From Lentinus brumalis (Eukaryota; Basidiomycota; Agaricomycetes; Polyporales; Polyporaceae): 64,000 nucleotides of DNA. Below the pieces are notes generated by a model that worked only from the letters and a program-made list of their open reading frames with translations, did not search any database and was not told the DNA's origin. The position numbers and the translations under genes are program-made. Below, one piece after another: positions 43,613 to 55,870 of this stretch; the first letter of the stretch is position 1; the number at the start of each line of letters is the position of its first letter. The stretch spans positions 558,001 through 622,000 of the forward strand of contig MARA01000015.1 of the NCBI GenBank assembly GCA_001792895.1, given 5' to 3'.

Positions 43613-45934
43613 ATGCATGTTGTAATGTAGATTCCTCGAGTCTCGACCATGGTCTATCCTCAACATTAATCGGACGCGTCCTCGAACCAGTGGACGCTGC
43701 TCACGACGGACGTTCTCCTCGACGGCTGCCCCACACAATCGCGTGAGTGAGCTGGACCTCAATAGTCCTCATGCTTCTGCGCACATATGTTGTCAGCAGA
43801 ACATCCCCAAGGTCGGCATCATGGTACTCGAACCCTCAGGGCGCTGTGGGCAGGCGGCCATGCTCCGAGTTGCAGCGATGATCCGTTGCAGGCCAGGACC
43901 TCCCCGGGGTGCGGTACTGCGACCGTATCAGCATAGCTCCCGGGCAATACCCTCCCGGCCGACATTGAGCTCCCGGGCTGCTTGACGAGCGCTCCCGCGC
44001 ATGTTCCCCTGCCGGACATCGAGCTTCCAGGCGGTTCGTTGGTGCGTTGGGGCAGTCTCCCGGGGCTAGTCTGCCGTGCTCGCCGATCGCTGGAGTGAAT
44101 CCAGCCTCCCTACTGGAGGAAGGAGGACGCGCCGCAGCGCATGCGCGGTGCCTATCCCGGTTAGTCGTCTTTGCTGGCCTTTGAGTGCTTGTAGTACTGA
44201 CCTGCTAGCTTCCAGGTCTGCTCCTCGGAGCTCGTCGGATGTTGTCAGGACGCCCATGATGGCGCCACATGTTCCGGCGAACGATGACGGGCGTAGCATG
44301 TTCTCGACACACTGAGAACGGGGCTGTCTCGAGCTCACCAGTGCCGGTTCAATTGCCGTGTAAAGGCAGACGCTAATCCAGCATCTCTCAGGAACGTGGG
44401 CTTGCGAATGCGCTTCTGGCGCTTTTGCAATCCTACGAGAAACGCAGAGAGTACGGGACAGAAGATCAGCGTTGGTGGAAGTCAGACATGACCGAGCCTC
44501 GAGCGAAGTCGTTCCCAGCGAGCAGCGAACCAGGATCGTTCTCCCACGTCCTTGAGATAGCGAACGCTCTGCATGACGTCGCAGACTTACCTCGGTGTGT
44601 ATTTCCGTCTGTCTGATCGCTTCATGCACACACCTGACGATCTCTGCACCCAGGTCTTGTCCGGTCGCTGCCAGGACGTCAGTGGGTCCTGGGTACTTCT
44701 AGCAACAAGCAACAAGAGAACTTAGCAGAATTATGACGAGCTTACCTTGGAGTACCGCAATCTGTCGCGCTCGCTTCGTACGTTCTCAGGCATCCCCCGC
44801 GACCGCAGCCCATCCGGTAACTTGAGGCGGTACGACGAGCGTACTAGTAAGTATGTGTCTCGAGCCTCGAGTACTTGATATGCCGAGCATCCGCAGAGTT
44901 CCAGGTGAGCAATCAGGTCGGCAAGCATGTGCGGCATTTGCTCTAACCGAGGGTCCGCCATAGAGAAGCAGGAAGACGAAGGCAGCGAGGCGAGGTGGTG
45001 GCAGGAAGCAATAGACACGCGGAATAGGCACCGTACATCGGGGTGCATTCTGTCACTGCGCGAACATCTCGCTGGTCGTATGTTTGTAAATGCATGTATT
45101 AGACGATACTCTGTGTAGTAGCAGTCACTTCTGAGGTCATGACGAACTCAGGAACGCTCGGTCGAACACTCGCTCACCGTCCTCCCAAGCACGCCCATCG
45201 CACGCACTCATTTCCAACTCGCGGAACTCGCCCCAGACTTGCGTCAGCCACCCGGAACCAATAGCTGGCAAGCGTGCATGCAGTGGGCACTCGTCCGCCT
45301 CTCGATTTGGCTCCAAGCTCATCTACCTACGTATCCAGCCATACCCGTGCCCGACACGCTTGCACAACCAGCCCACGCCCCTCTATCTCATGACCTGACG
45401 TCTGCGGACAGCATTCCGTGTCCCCGAGACTGCGTCCGTCGGTCACCCCCGCGGCGCTCCCAGCCGTTCTTGCACAGGGAATAGCAAGCGCAGTGTCGAC
45501 CGTCGACCGGACACCCGGACAGCGCATGATGCCGACGGCCCACAGCGACCAGCACTCGGCGAGAGCTTGGGCGGCGTGCTGAATGACGCCCTCGAGCACG
45601 AGAACCCTGCATACGAAGAAGAGGCAGGTAAGCACGACACGCCTCTATGCCCGAACAGGCATGACTTACCAGCACCCCACAATGGCTGATCTACCATGTC
45701 CGAACTTGTTCGATGGCGTATCTGGGGCATGCTTGTGTGATGTGAGCGTGCCTGTTCACGTTGGTTGAGATGGTGAGTCGAAGTAAGAGTCATGCGATAT
45801 GCTCGACTTACAGCAGGCAACAGGGGCATGTGTTCGTCACGCGCTGAATATACGCACCTGATAGACATCCGAGGGCGGGTGTGGTTGGGTTCGAGTAACA
45901 AGTGACATGTGTTGTACCATTTAGCTGCTAGCGA
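43613..45934. other. Accessory region, one possible small minus-strand gene
   Basis: No secure gene. On the minus strand a start at 44961-44963 (MADPRLEQMPHMLADLIAHL) leads to RLRYSK, a GT donor at about 44744, and a possible next exon KYPGPTDVLAATGQDL near 44650-44700; I could not carry it further with confidence. Other long frames here overlap in conflicting directions. No known domain. Confidence 0.3.
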
Positions 45935-46201
45935 CGCTGGAACAGCGATGATCGCATGTAGCATGAGGCAAATGGCTTGCGGGGCGACGACTGCGTTGGA
46001 ACAACGATGGTCGAAACCCATATTAACAGCATGCCCGCATCGTCGCTGGAACAGCGAGACTCTATGCGGGATTGGACTGCGGCGGGCACGTCGACAGCGT
46101 TGGAACAACGCATGTGGCGACGGTGCCTCAGGAACCCGTATTCGTCGCTGGAGCAGCGGTAGAATCGGGCTGCTAGGATCCTCGCATGCGTTGGAACAAC
46201 G
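45935..46201. repeat. Array of six alternating 13-bp palindromes
   Basis: CGCTGGAACAGCG occurs at 45935-45947 and 46044-46056, with a one-base variant in the loop (CGCTGGAGCAGCG) at 46146-46158. CGTTGGAACAACG occurs at 45994-46006, 46098-46110 and 46189-46201. The two forms strictly alternate, with starts 43-59 bp apart, while the DNA between them is not clearly conserved. Each has 5-bp arms around GAA or GAG. The forms differ by a paired change (C-G to T-A), which keeps the stem. The array ends about 465 bp before the TET/JBP-like start. Confidence 0.9.
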
Positions 46202-46666
46202 CTAGCCGGAGGACCCCATTGGATGTTACCATACGGTGTGGCCAAGCGGCCAGAGGAGCAGAAGGCCACAGGGGGGCGATACTTGCGTGGAAATGGGATG
46301 AGACAGGAGACGACATACCTGCGAGTGCCCGACGGCCCCTACGACTCCTCGGTTACGACCTAATCCTCCCCACGCATCCATCCGGTTGCTGAGTACGGCC
46401 GTGTCGCGTTGGCTTTGAGCACGGGTGAAAGGAAGGGAGTGGGGAGTGGCTGGATGTGATGGAGAAGGACAAAGACGCACCCACCGGCGCTCATCCAAAG
46501 ACAATAAGCCGGAGATAGCCGGGGCGCGGGAGACTTCGGGAGAGAGGGAGGGGCAATGCCTCCCCCTCCTGTCGCTTCTCTTCTCATAACCACCACCCCG
46601 TACAGTTGCCCCAAGAACCTTTCACACCGTAAGTCGCTACGCCCACCGAGCTTCTCATCTTTTGAC

Positions 46667-48147
46667 ATGCCCGCAGACATGCCCCAGAAGAAAACCAGGC
46701 AGGCGGCTCGGAAATCCGCGGCTCCTGCTCACCGCCGCAGCCTGAGGGCGAACGGGACCACTGCGCCTGGGCCACACCCGGGGAAGAAGGCCAAGAAGAC
46801 ACAGCGGCGGGGCAAGAAGCAGTGGAAACATTTCAACCCGACCCTCGAGGATGTGGAGAGAGGTCGAGCGGCATTGGACTTGGAACAGGAGATGGATGTC
46901 CTCAGCGACCTCTCGGATGCCGAGTGAGTTCATACATCTTCGACCTGGTCCATGACCTGATCATACTTTGAACCAGCCTACCAACTACGTGGGAGTCGCG
47001 CACTCGAACAGGACAGCGTGCGTCGGTCGTCAACGGCGCAAAGCGTCATGCTCGCGCCAATGCTCTCAAAGCACAGCGCCATGATGCTACGGGTGAGTGT
47101 TCGCTCTTACCCCTCATGAATACATGCAGTGTCCTGACCGGGCGGACAGCTGAAATGCGCGTCTTCTCACTCGCAGAGGCTGTCGAGACCCGACACGGCC
47201 AGCCGGCTCAGGTACCAGTCGTCGAGCCGCCGGGCCCGATTACGGTGCTCGAGGGCGACAAGCCGCGGCGGGTCAAAAGCGCGGACGGGTACGATCTCAT
47301 ATACCACCTGCCGGGAGCTATGCGGGAGCGGAGTCTGGTGCGTGCAGTGTGGGCTCTGTAGCAGAGCCGGGATGATCTCATCTGTACGTCTCCCTCAGGC
47401 GGAGCTCGTTGAGGCGGCCACAGAGTGGGGTCGTGCATGCAAGCCGTCGCAATCGGTATCGAGCGACAAGAAGGGTGGTTACAAGGCGGGGGGAGAGCTT
47501 GTCGGCACGACACGCATCGTGCTTGCTTGGCATGCCATTGGACATCCGGTATGACGATGTTCCTTTTGCCATCGCGCGGGTGCACTGACCATGACTTCGT
47601 TGGACAGCATGACGAACCCGGTGTATCTGCGGATGTTCTACGCAATCGCCTGACGTTCAATGGGGCCTGTAGGCTCCTCGAGAAGTTGGACCTCGTCAAT
47701 GCCTACGTCATGGAGCTAGTCAAGACCATAGACCCAGCTCAATACTCTTCCTTGCAGCGGCTCTACCAATGGCGCATGCAGAAGTTCCCGAGCAACCGCG
47801 CATTGTCGGGCCTGGCCACTCCGCAGATGTTCTTCGAGGGCCGAGAGATTCAGTTCAATCGGTACTCGAAGGCGCACTGGGATGGCCAGGATCCCCATTG
47901 GGCTTGGGCGATAATCATCTATTTCGGGACGTTCGGCTCCTGCAGGCTCAAGTTCAAGCAGTTGCGCACAGAAGTCGTCTTGCGCCCCGGAGATGCCGTC
48001 GCGATTCGAGGACAGGATCTGCTGCACGAGGCGGATGATTGGGATTTTGGTGAACGTCATCTGCTTGTTCACTTCACTCACCGCTCGCTGTGGAACCAGT
48101 CGAAGATCCCCCTGAAATTCAGTCGCTCGGCGCCGTTCTCTGGTTAG
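46667..48147 (+). CDS. TET/JBP-like 2OG-Fe(II) dioxygenase
   Basis: Five exons, 46667-46923, 46977-47092, 47177-47337, 47399-47548 and 47608-48147, give 407 residues from the ATG at 46667; an ATG at 46556 is also in frame. The basic N-terminus (MPQKKTRQAARKSAAPAHRR) could bind DNA or send it to the nucleus. The C-terminal 180 residues fit the TET/JBP oxygenase domain: FNRYSKAHWDGQDPHWAW gives the iron HxD (His318, Asp320), FGTFGSCRLKFKQL is the conserved strand pair, RPGDAVAIRGQDLLHEADDW gives the distal His (His368), and GERHLLVHFTHRSLW carries the 2OG-binding Arg (Arg378). Relatives oxidise 5-methylcytosine or thymine in DNA. In mushrooms such genes are expanded and linked to DNA transposons, which fits this island. 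Substrate is inferred. Confidence 0.85.
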
Positions 48148-48401
48148 GCATGTCCTTATGTGCTACCTTGTCGTGAACTGTAACGGTCCCCATGTAATTC
48201 GCCTCGTTATCCGCCAATTAAATGTGTTCTGCATATGAAGAGCCTGATTGGTGTCTATCCGGCTGGCAAGCGGCCAAACTGCATGAAGCATGGGATCTCG
48301 TTTGCACTACTACTAATGTTCTGTACTGAAGGAGCAAGTTCTTTTACATTTTGTGGTGTAGGTACTATGGTTTCTGGAGCGCTAACGACGAAGGCAAATG
48401 G

Positions 48402-50729
48402 CTATTCTGCAATATCATAGAATTCTGGAGAGACGGGGAGATTCTCGCTTCTGACAAGCCCATAGCGTGCTATGACTTTGTCCGCCCATGTCAAGAACGT
48501 AGAACACGGTTCCCATAGAGCGTCATGGACTCCGGACGGCAGTGGTTCACGAGGAATATGACGGCGGCTTGGTAACTCGTCTGGTCCGAACAGAGCACAC
48601 ATAGCATTATACGCGCGTTGCTCAAGGGTCACCCCGAAGGACTGCCCCGTTGCGGGTTGCCACACATGCTTGTTCTGACCCAGCCAGGTGTACGCTGACT
48701 GCACCTTGTCCAAACGTGACCGCACAGAACGGTACGTACTAGGACGCATGCCGAACGTAATCATGACATCGTCCGGCCGTATCCTCACATGATGACCGCT
48801 GACGTTGACGGTAATCGAGTCGAGCCAACCCTTGCCAGTGCCAATTGAGAGGTCGGCTAGTGCTCCGCCGATAATCCTCAAGCGAAGAACATCGCGGTAA
48901 GCCACTCCATACGGAGGTGGGCTACCGCTGACGTACCGAGCGCGTTGAAGGCGTTCGGGGAACCGTCGCTCGATGTACTCGACGATCAGAGGGTCTACCG
49001 AGGGCAATGGCTTGCGCCCAGACCCGCGTAGCTTTGGGCTTGCTTCCTCTTCGTCCTCTTCATCCACGGGCGGAACGGGCGCACATCGCTCGAAGTCTGG
49101 GGAACATGTGGTCCTCAGGGCACATCGGTCTCCTTGCCAGAACAACTACTCACCGAGGTCACTCATCGCCGACTCAGTCTCGGAGTCACTGTGATGCTCC
49201 GGCTCACCCGCAGTTGGAGCACCCGCAGGCGGAGTAGAAGCCTGGCTCTCGAGAGCCGCCACGTGCGGAGGAGGAGCCTCCGTGTTCATGTTGTTAGCGG
49301 GATTATCCGTGGGTGCATCGTGAGCCTGTGCCGCAACGGAGCGAGCCTTGCTCAGCTGCTGAGACGTATTGAAGGGTCGTCAGTCGGGAGCCCGCACTTG
49401 AGAGCACTCCTATGACAACGGCTCACCAGGGCTTGAACTGCACGCCGATGAACGATGGCCAGATTTGAAGTGATGGGTATGTACGGCACACGCAGCAGGA
49501 CCCTTTAGAGGATATCAGCATGTGCTTGAATTTTGGCGGAGGGCGCGAACCTTCTAGCCACTCTGCTGTTGGGTTCACCCGGTGAGCTGGTCGGTGGGGG
49601 CACGTCCTGAGGCAAGGGCTCCTGAAGAGACAAGAGACCGGTCATGAAAACGGTACGTTGAGAGCCTCAGCCTTGGGAGCTGCTCACCTGATTCTCTGCC
49701 GGAATCAATGGCCCTCGGGCTGATATTGAACGTGGGGAGTCGGGACATGGCTGCATGGGGCTATCGGGTGTGGTATGTGCACTTGGAAGACCAGGAGGGG
49801 AAAGTGAAGCTTGCGGCAGGCAATGAGACCTGGTTCTTACATGGTCATACCGTCTCAAATCACGCACCATGGGTTCCTTGGCTCATATGTTCGCCCCTGA
49901 CCTCCAACACATGGATCGGAGGCGTAGAGTAAGCTGCTTGTATGACATGAACTGCTGAGATATTGTTTCGAACGATCGCCGAAGACGCACCATGCGTACT
50001 TTCATGCATCTCTTCCACCTCAGATCTTGTGCCCACAAGAGCATCTTCTGAACCAGGCACGGGCGTGCGGCGACTAACGTCCTCTGTGGGTGCCAGCATA
50101 CAACTCTGACTCTCCGGCGAAGTGTCGAATGGACCGGGATGCGACTCCGACCCTGCTGATTACGGCGGACACCACTCAGGGGATATACGGAGGAGTATGA
50201 ATGAATTTATGATGCATACCTGTAGCCTCCGCTGCGCCTGCACAATGTGGCGCAGCTTGTGGAGATTCAGCCTGACTGATGCTGTCCGGACCCACGCTAA
50301 TGCCAACCGTCGGAGGGTCGGGTGCTTGGAGATCTCTAAGCAAATGAAAGCCGAAACAGTCAAGGACGGACCACTTACGTGCATTACCTGACGTGGGTCG
50401 CGCCCGCGGCCGTCTCACGCGGCGAGATGGTGGAGGAAACCCTCCCGATTCCCGTACTTGTGCGCGCCGTCGAGCTCGCTCCTCGCGTGCAAGTTCTTGT
50501 GCAGTAGGAAGGGGAATGCTTGGCCCGACGTTATTGAGCGCGACATTATTGAGCTGTGACGACGCCGGCAAGTCGAGCAGGCCACAGGTTGTAGACCCGA
50601 ACTCCGCTGGTGGGCCCTCGCAAGATTCTTCACCGGGTGCATCCATTGGTACAGGAGAAACGACTGTAAAACACTCTGTCAGCGAACCAAACTGGGGGCT
50701 GACACCTGGGCATTCCTTGGACATACCTT
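48402..50729 (-). CDS. Unknown protein, disordered with C-terminal domain (partial model)
   Basis: The last two junctions are secure: the terminal exon is 48402-49096, and the exon before it ends at 49154, joining ESAMSDL to DFERCAPVPPVDEEDEEE. The C-terminal domain (about 230 residues) has YIERRFPERLQRARYV, LSIGTGKGWLDSITVNV and ALFGPDELPSRRHIP; I do not know the family. Upstream, minus-strand coding-like pieces at 50170-50729 (MSKECPGVSPQFGSL, ELAREERARRRAQVRE) probably belong to the same gene, but the middle, 49.35-50.1 kb, could not be joined. It lies head to head with the HECT C-lobe gene over about 200 bp. Confidence 0.45.
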
Positions 50730-50930
50730 CAAAACGAACAGCCCGAAAGACGTGGACACGGTAGGTAGTGAACAGGATAATGTGAAGCCTGAGGTTAGGG
50801 CTTGCCGCGCGGGCGACGACAAGCGGGATCTGGATAACCACGTGACTTCCCGCGCCGAGGACAAAGACCCACTACGCAGCTGAAATTTCTGCTTGTTACC
50901 TGTATTTCCTCTGTCCTGAACACTGCGACC

Positions 50931-51581
50931 ATGTCCGACGCCCCTCTCCAGAGCGTGGACCACCTGATCTCTCGTTTGCGCTTCTGCACGCACCGCGAGC
51001 CGCTTGACACAGTTTGGACGGGAGAGGGACCTTCCAAAGCTCACTGGAACGCTGTTTTCGAGGACGAGGCGCAGGAGGCCATCAAGACGTACCTCAGGGG
51101 TCTAGGTCACCCCGAACATGACACCATCCTCCAACTTGTTGGACTCCACGTCTTTGAGAGAGATCACGGTGACCCACTGGTCCGAGCACGCCTCTTTTTG
51201 CGCGCTATGTGTGGGCAGGAGCGGCTCCCAGGCAACTGCGATCTGAAGGTAAGTCGGACCTGCGCCGAAGTATACAGAATGGTCTCGCTGATCTGCGTGC
51301 GGGTAGATTCATATGACCCATGGTGGAGACCCCGGGGAGGTCCATGCAGGGAATATTGATGCGCAAATCTCGGTGCCCACTCCAGTACGTGCATCTGCCA
51401 GTGTACTACGGTATGATACTCACAAATGAGGTCCATAGATCGATTTCCACGCCTGTTTTCCTGAGTGTACGTTGCACATCGACGATGGTGTCCGTAACTT
51501 GCTCCGGCAGGGTCCCCCTACTTCATGTTCCAGGTTTGGCTTCACGGTGGTCTCATTGTGCCGGGCGAGTACGAGTACTAG
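50931..51581 (+). pseudogene. HECT C-lobe paralogue, N-terminally truncated and frame-broken
   Basis: Exons 50931-51248, 51307-51384 and 51439-51581. The 78-bp middle exon equals exon 13 of the large HECT gene, and the junctions on both sides fall at the same places, so it derives from the same ancestor. It keeps RARLFLRAMCGQERLP (the FxxGSxxLP strand) and FHACFPECTLHIDDGVRNLL with the thioester Cys, but has no N-lobe, so by itself it could not bind an E2 in the normal way. Near the end, the C run at 51514-51518 lacks one base relative to the frame that reads YFMFQVWLHGGLIVPGEYEY to the TAG at 51579-51581. The ATG at 50931 begins a short unique leader. It may be a fragment or a decoy C-lobe. 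Confidence 0.7.
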
Positions 51582-51831
51582 GAATACATAGCATGTCTAT
51601 CATGGTCCAAATGTACTACATGAGCATCACCAAAAAATCAAATCCTGGCGCATAACGAGCAACCGAGACTGGGCTGGAAGAGGCATGGCCGATCATCATA
51701 ACATGTCTAAGTCAAGGCGGGCAGGACTGGCAGGCAATATGTGAAGCAATTCGCGGCTCAAGGAGTGATACAGTGCAGTACACGGTCACACAATGAACAA
51801 ACAAACTACGTGTTGACCAGCTCTACCTCCC

Positions 51832-52412
51832 TTAGTCGTCAGTGTCGCTACTTTCTGGCGACGGCAACCCGAATGGCACGGCCGGCTGTGGTCCGCCCAT
51901 GTCCCATGGCTCCAGAGCATTCTGCCCATGGCGTCGGCGGTAGGACATGCGAAACAAAGCCCCAGTGTCCTCTACAGGGCCTGTCTCCTCCGCAATCACT
52001 CTGTCCAATCCAGGACAGTCGCTGTCACATAGGGTACCGATACGCGCGACCACGGAAGCCCGGATGCACACGTTCACCCAGACAGGTTCTGAGGCGTCGT
52101 GGTCGACCCAATTGCCCCCATAAGAAGCCCAGAGTTGCAACTGGGACGTGCCGAGCCGTGTCAACAGCTGCCGGATGGAGATGTCGGAATCGAGGGTCAC
52201 GGTCAGCCTGTGCTCGCCACGAGTGGGCACATCAACGTATGCTATGTGGGCATCCCGACCGGCCTGTAAAGCATCGAAGCACGCCAATCAGAGTCCGGTG
52301 AGTTGAGAAAATATACTTGACTCACCTGATACCACAGAATCACCTTGAGGCTCCAGTACGCTGTTGCCTCGCGAGCGCGTGCCTGAAACAAAGCGGCCGA
52401 CGCAGCATCCAT
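51832..52412 (-). CDS. Unknown small protein
   Basis: Two exons, 52326-52412 and 51832-52263, give 172 residues from the ATG at 52412, or 186 from the ATG at 52454, whose start looks like a weak signal peptide. No family recognised. The body has mixed strand and helix character (HRLTVTLDSDISIRQLLTRL, LQLWASYGGNWVDHD) and an acidic tail (SPESSDTDD). The supporting evidence is one clean phase-0 intron and the open frame. It lies in the island between the HECT C-lobe gene and the Cys-rich gene. Confidence 0.5.
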
Positions 52413-52714
52413 GACGAGAAAGATGCTGATGGAATATACGCTGGTTGAAATCATGAGGATATGGATGTGCGGGTTGCCCTAGTAAACACTCACGCAGCCA
52501 CAGATATCGGAGAGGGACGAACGGAAAGCTGTTATGCGCTGAGCTTGGATAGCGGCCGGCTGGGGTCCTAGTGGGGAGAGAACTAGCAGAGCTTAGTCGG
52601 CGTAGCACAGTTCATTACAAAAGTATTGACCAGCCTACTAATGGGCTACTAATGGACAATAGATAACGTGATTACGGCAGCGCTTGCTCGAACCAAAGTG
52701 AACGGGCACGCACT

Positions 52715-53818
52715 ATGGTCACTCTCACTGCTCTCCGATATACTTTCCACATGGCCCCAGATAACCTATCAATGCCAAGCTCGCCCTCGTCTACCGTATT
52801 TCCCCTCCGACCAGCATACAATTGCGACGACCAGACTCAGCCTGCTCTACACTGCCAGTACTTTCCCACCGCTGTTCAAAGCCTGATGGCGAGAGCCACG
52901 GAGACCTCTGGAGTCATGCACGAACCGCAAGAGCACTGCGAGGTTCGCGCTGCCATTGATCAGACCGCGGACGGACGACACCATGGGACGGGGTGGCAGA
53001 AGGAGCCATGTGTGCAGTGTGCTCAGGCCGGAGTGCCGCAAGCGTGTACACAGAATCGACGAACGATAGGCTGTGTGCGCTGCAACGCTCAGCGGCTGGC
53101 TTGCTCGTATCGCACAGGTGCGCATGGAATATGCATTGCATCGCTAGTGTTCTGCTAATCAAGCTATCCGGCAGGAACTGTAGCAGGCACTCCGGACCTC
53201 GAAGTGCCCCAGCTCATTCGTCACATCGACGGGTCGTTATCAGTCCTCCTGCATCAGAGCCGTGCGGTTGGGCAGCAAGTGGCTGACGGCCAACTGGCAA
53301 TCGAAGGGTTGCGTGTGGACATGGCGGAGACACGAACAGCCTTGGAGGCTCGCATCCGATCAATGCAGGAGGAACTCGCGACCATGCATGGGGTAATGCG
53401 GGAGGTTCTGGCCGCCGTTTCAATGGCTCACGGTGAGTGATAAACTGCGTATCGGCGTTGCTCCGAGCGGACCGCTGACGATTTTGGCACAGGCCCTTCA
53501 GACTGCATCCTGGATGGGCTAGAAGGAGTACGAAGTGTCTCGCCGTCTCCCGCTGCACGCAAACGTCCGCGTCGAGGGTGGCCATCAGGTTGGCCGGCGT
53601 GCGCTGCAATACACGGCACAGCAACGGAGCAGCCGCGTAGCGACGACGCCACCATCTCTGGCAACGCCCGCCCTACCCACCCTCTATTGTCGCCCATGAC
53701 AACTACATGCAGCGCGCGCTGCGGTGCCGAAGATTCGTCCTTGCACACTAATTCAGGGTGCGCTGAGCACATCGCTGAGCTCAACGCTGGAGAGGGATGT
53801 TACGTGCGTGCGGCATGA
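52715..53818 (+). CDS. Cys-rich (zinc-cluster-like) coiled-coil protein
   Basis: Exons 52715-53117, 53175-53432 and 53493-53818 join in phase; 328 residues from the ATG at 52715, or 316 from the ATG at 52751, which has the better context. Cysteines are spaced PCVQCAQAGVPQAC, then GCVRCNAQRLACSY, close to the two halves of a fungal binuclear zinc cluster but not the strict CX2CX6C form. The second exon is a likely coiled coil (QLAIEGLRVDMAETRTALEA and onward). The third is low-complexity with a basic stretch (AARKRPRRGW). A DNA-binding or scaffold role is likely but unproven. Similar Cys-cluster/coiled-coil proteins are common in agaricomycete accessory DNA. Confidence 0.6.
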
Positions 53819-54067
53819 GCACAGACCTGGGGCCAGAGGTTGTCTGTAGCTACGTGTAAGGAAATCATTACAATATGTATCGTGCTCTGGATCACGTACA
53901 TTACGCAGCATTGAGGATGATAGATGCACATGCGCGGTCCATAGCTAAGGCGACAGGCGCTGTCGCAGTAGTATATCATGTGCGCGGACACAATGACAGA
54001 CAACAGCAGCTGGAACGTCGAACTTTTGACTCAGGCATGCGTGGAAATGGAGAACTTGAATATCATT

Positions 54068-55870
54068 TCATTGACGGTACATCCTGAACCAGGGCCTACA
54101 GAATGCAAGAGCCGAGCGCCACAGCTCGCGACGGTCCGTCATGTCACGGGAGGAGAGATTGAAATGGTAGCTGAGATGTTGATTGAGCATGGTAACGACT
54201 TCAACAGGGAGAGGGCACCGGGGAGGATCACATGTTACTTGCGCGAGATGGGTGGGCACGGACGGCTCGACGATGTCCCGGACAAGGTCGCGAGGGTTGT
54301 GCTCGTCGTGATGGCGCATCAAAGCGCGATCAGCCATAGCATCCCAGTCGACGCCATAATTTGCAAGATCATCAACGGGGGGCTCAGGAGGGGGACGGGG
54401 TGCGACGACGGCGGACAAACCGCGTCCCCCATGCTCTGCGATGCCGAACATGAAGAGCTCATGGGGAGACGCAGTCTGCTCGCCGCGAATGTGCAACTTA
54501 TGAGCGTTCCAAATGCTCGCCCACTCTTGCGCATCTCCGTTGATGGCATGAAGGAAGAGGTGATGGACGAGCCATATGTGATGAGCATCGTCGGCATCGA
54601 GGTCGTGATTGTGCTCGAGCTCCAGGAAAAACGCCTTCCACTTCCCGCCGAAACCCAAGGTGACATCGAACCACAACCGTTCGATCCTCGTGTTATGCAC
54701 GCTCCTGGGCAAGGGAGGTTGTGAGAGGGAGAACGCTCTGCGCGCATACTGACGTACCTTCCCCATATGTACGAACCACGGTTGCGGCCTCGGTGCTCTT
54801 CCATCCAAGCAGCAACACGGAGGTTCTCCGTGCCATGGTCGCCCCGCACGCGACTTGGCATGCCATGGCGGTCGACGGTGTCGAGGAACAGCTCCAACAC
54901 GGTTTCAGCGCGATTGTTCGTATGGACGCGGATGCCGGTGACGAAGCGTGAAAACCCGTCGATGAAACAATGAATGACGAACTTCCACCGTATGAGACCT
55001 AAAGGAGACCGTCAGTGAATGGTCATAGTGGAGAGGAGTACATACGCACCGTGTTGCCCATCGTGGTGCACCAACGAATTGGGGCCGGGCACCTTGTACC
55101 TCTTGTGGATGATGCGACGGCGCGCGAAGTCGGGCGGAGCCCCTCGTACTCGTACACACGCGGCCCGAACACGCACCTCGGGAACACGATGGCCGCGAGC
55201 CCGCAATGCTCCCACCAGCATCACATGGCCCATGCTGGGATACGAGACCAAGATCTCCGCGATGAGCGCGTCGAGGGGGGCGTTGGTCAGAGTGGACACA
55301 GGGGCGGTCTGAGTGGTGTGTAGACGGGACGTCGTGCCGTCGGGATTGTGGACCTTCTGAAAAACCGGTGCGCCAGGTTGAACGAGGCCATGGCAGAGAG
55401 CCTCGTGGCGGACGTGACGGGCTGAGCACTTAAGGATCTTCGCGATACGACTAGGGCCTCGAAGCTCGAGAGCGTGTTGCAGGAAGGTAGGGTCGATAGG
55501 CTTCGCGGGACGCCCCTTCTTGCCGGTGTGCTCAGTGGTCATGATGGGAAGGGCAGGCTGGTCGGGAGGGTCCATGGACTTGTGGCGTGCGTCGTCGAGA
55601 TCGGTGACTATGTTGACCAAACTCTGTTGAAGGACCCGGTACTCGGCGGGAGGCATTACATGGGCGTTCTGCTTGAGGTCAGACAGAGAAGGCAAAGAGG
55701 GAAATGCACATGCGCACCTGCTGAGAGGCAGAGCGCAAAGACATCGCCAAGGTGCGAACCTCGGCCAGTCGTTCGCGGTCTCCAACATACGCGCGTAGTG
55801 CAGTGTTCACCCGTGTGATGAGTTCCGCGTATGCAGAGCGCAGGTTGTTCAACTGTGCTAGGGGGTCCAT
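54068..55870 (-). CDS. Integrase-type DDE transposase (IS3EU-like)
   Basis: Four exons, high to low: 55718-55870, 55050-55671, 54758-54998, 54068-54704; 550 residues, with no frame break. The N-terminal part is helical; the middle has a helix-turn-helix-like start (SRIAKILKCSARHVRHEAL) and a basic linker (ARRRIIHKRYKVPGPNSL). The integrase core shows the DDE triad: VHHDGQHG (first Asp), VRGDHGTEN (second Asp) and SVHNTRIERLWFDV (Glu). Known relatives are eukaryotic transposases of the IS3EU/integrase-core type. The gene looks intact, so it could be the engine of the island or a later passenger. I could not identify terminal repeats that belong to it. Confidence 0.85.

Noticed and set aside
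45935..46201. CRISPR-like array reading of the palindrome cluster
   Set aside because: Repeats are 13 bp and alternate between two sequences, spacing varies from 43 to 59 bp, and the genome is eukaryotic; it is not a CRISPR array.
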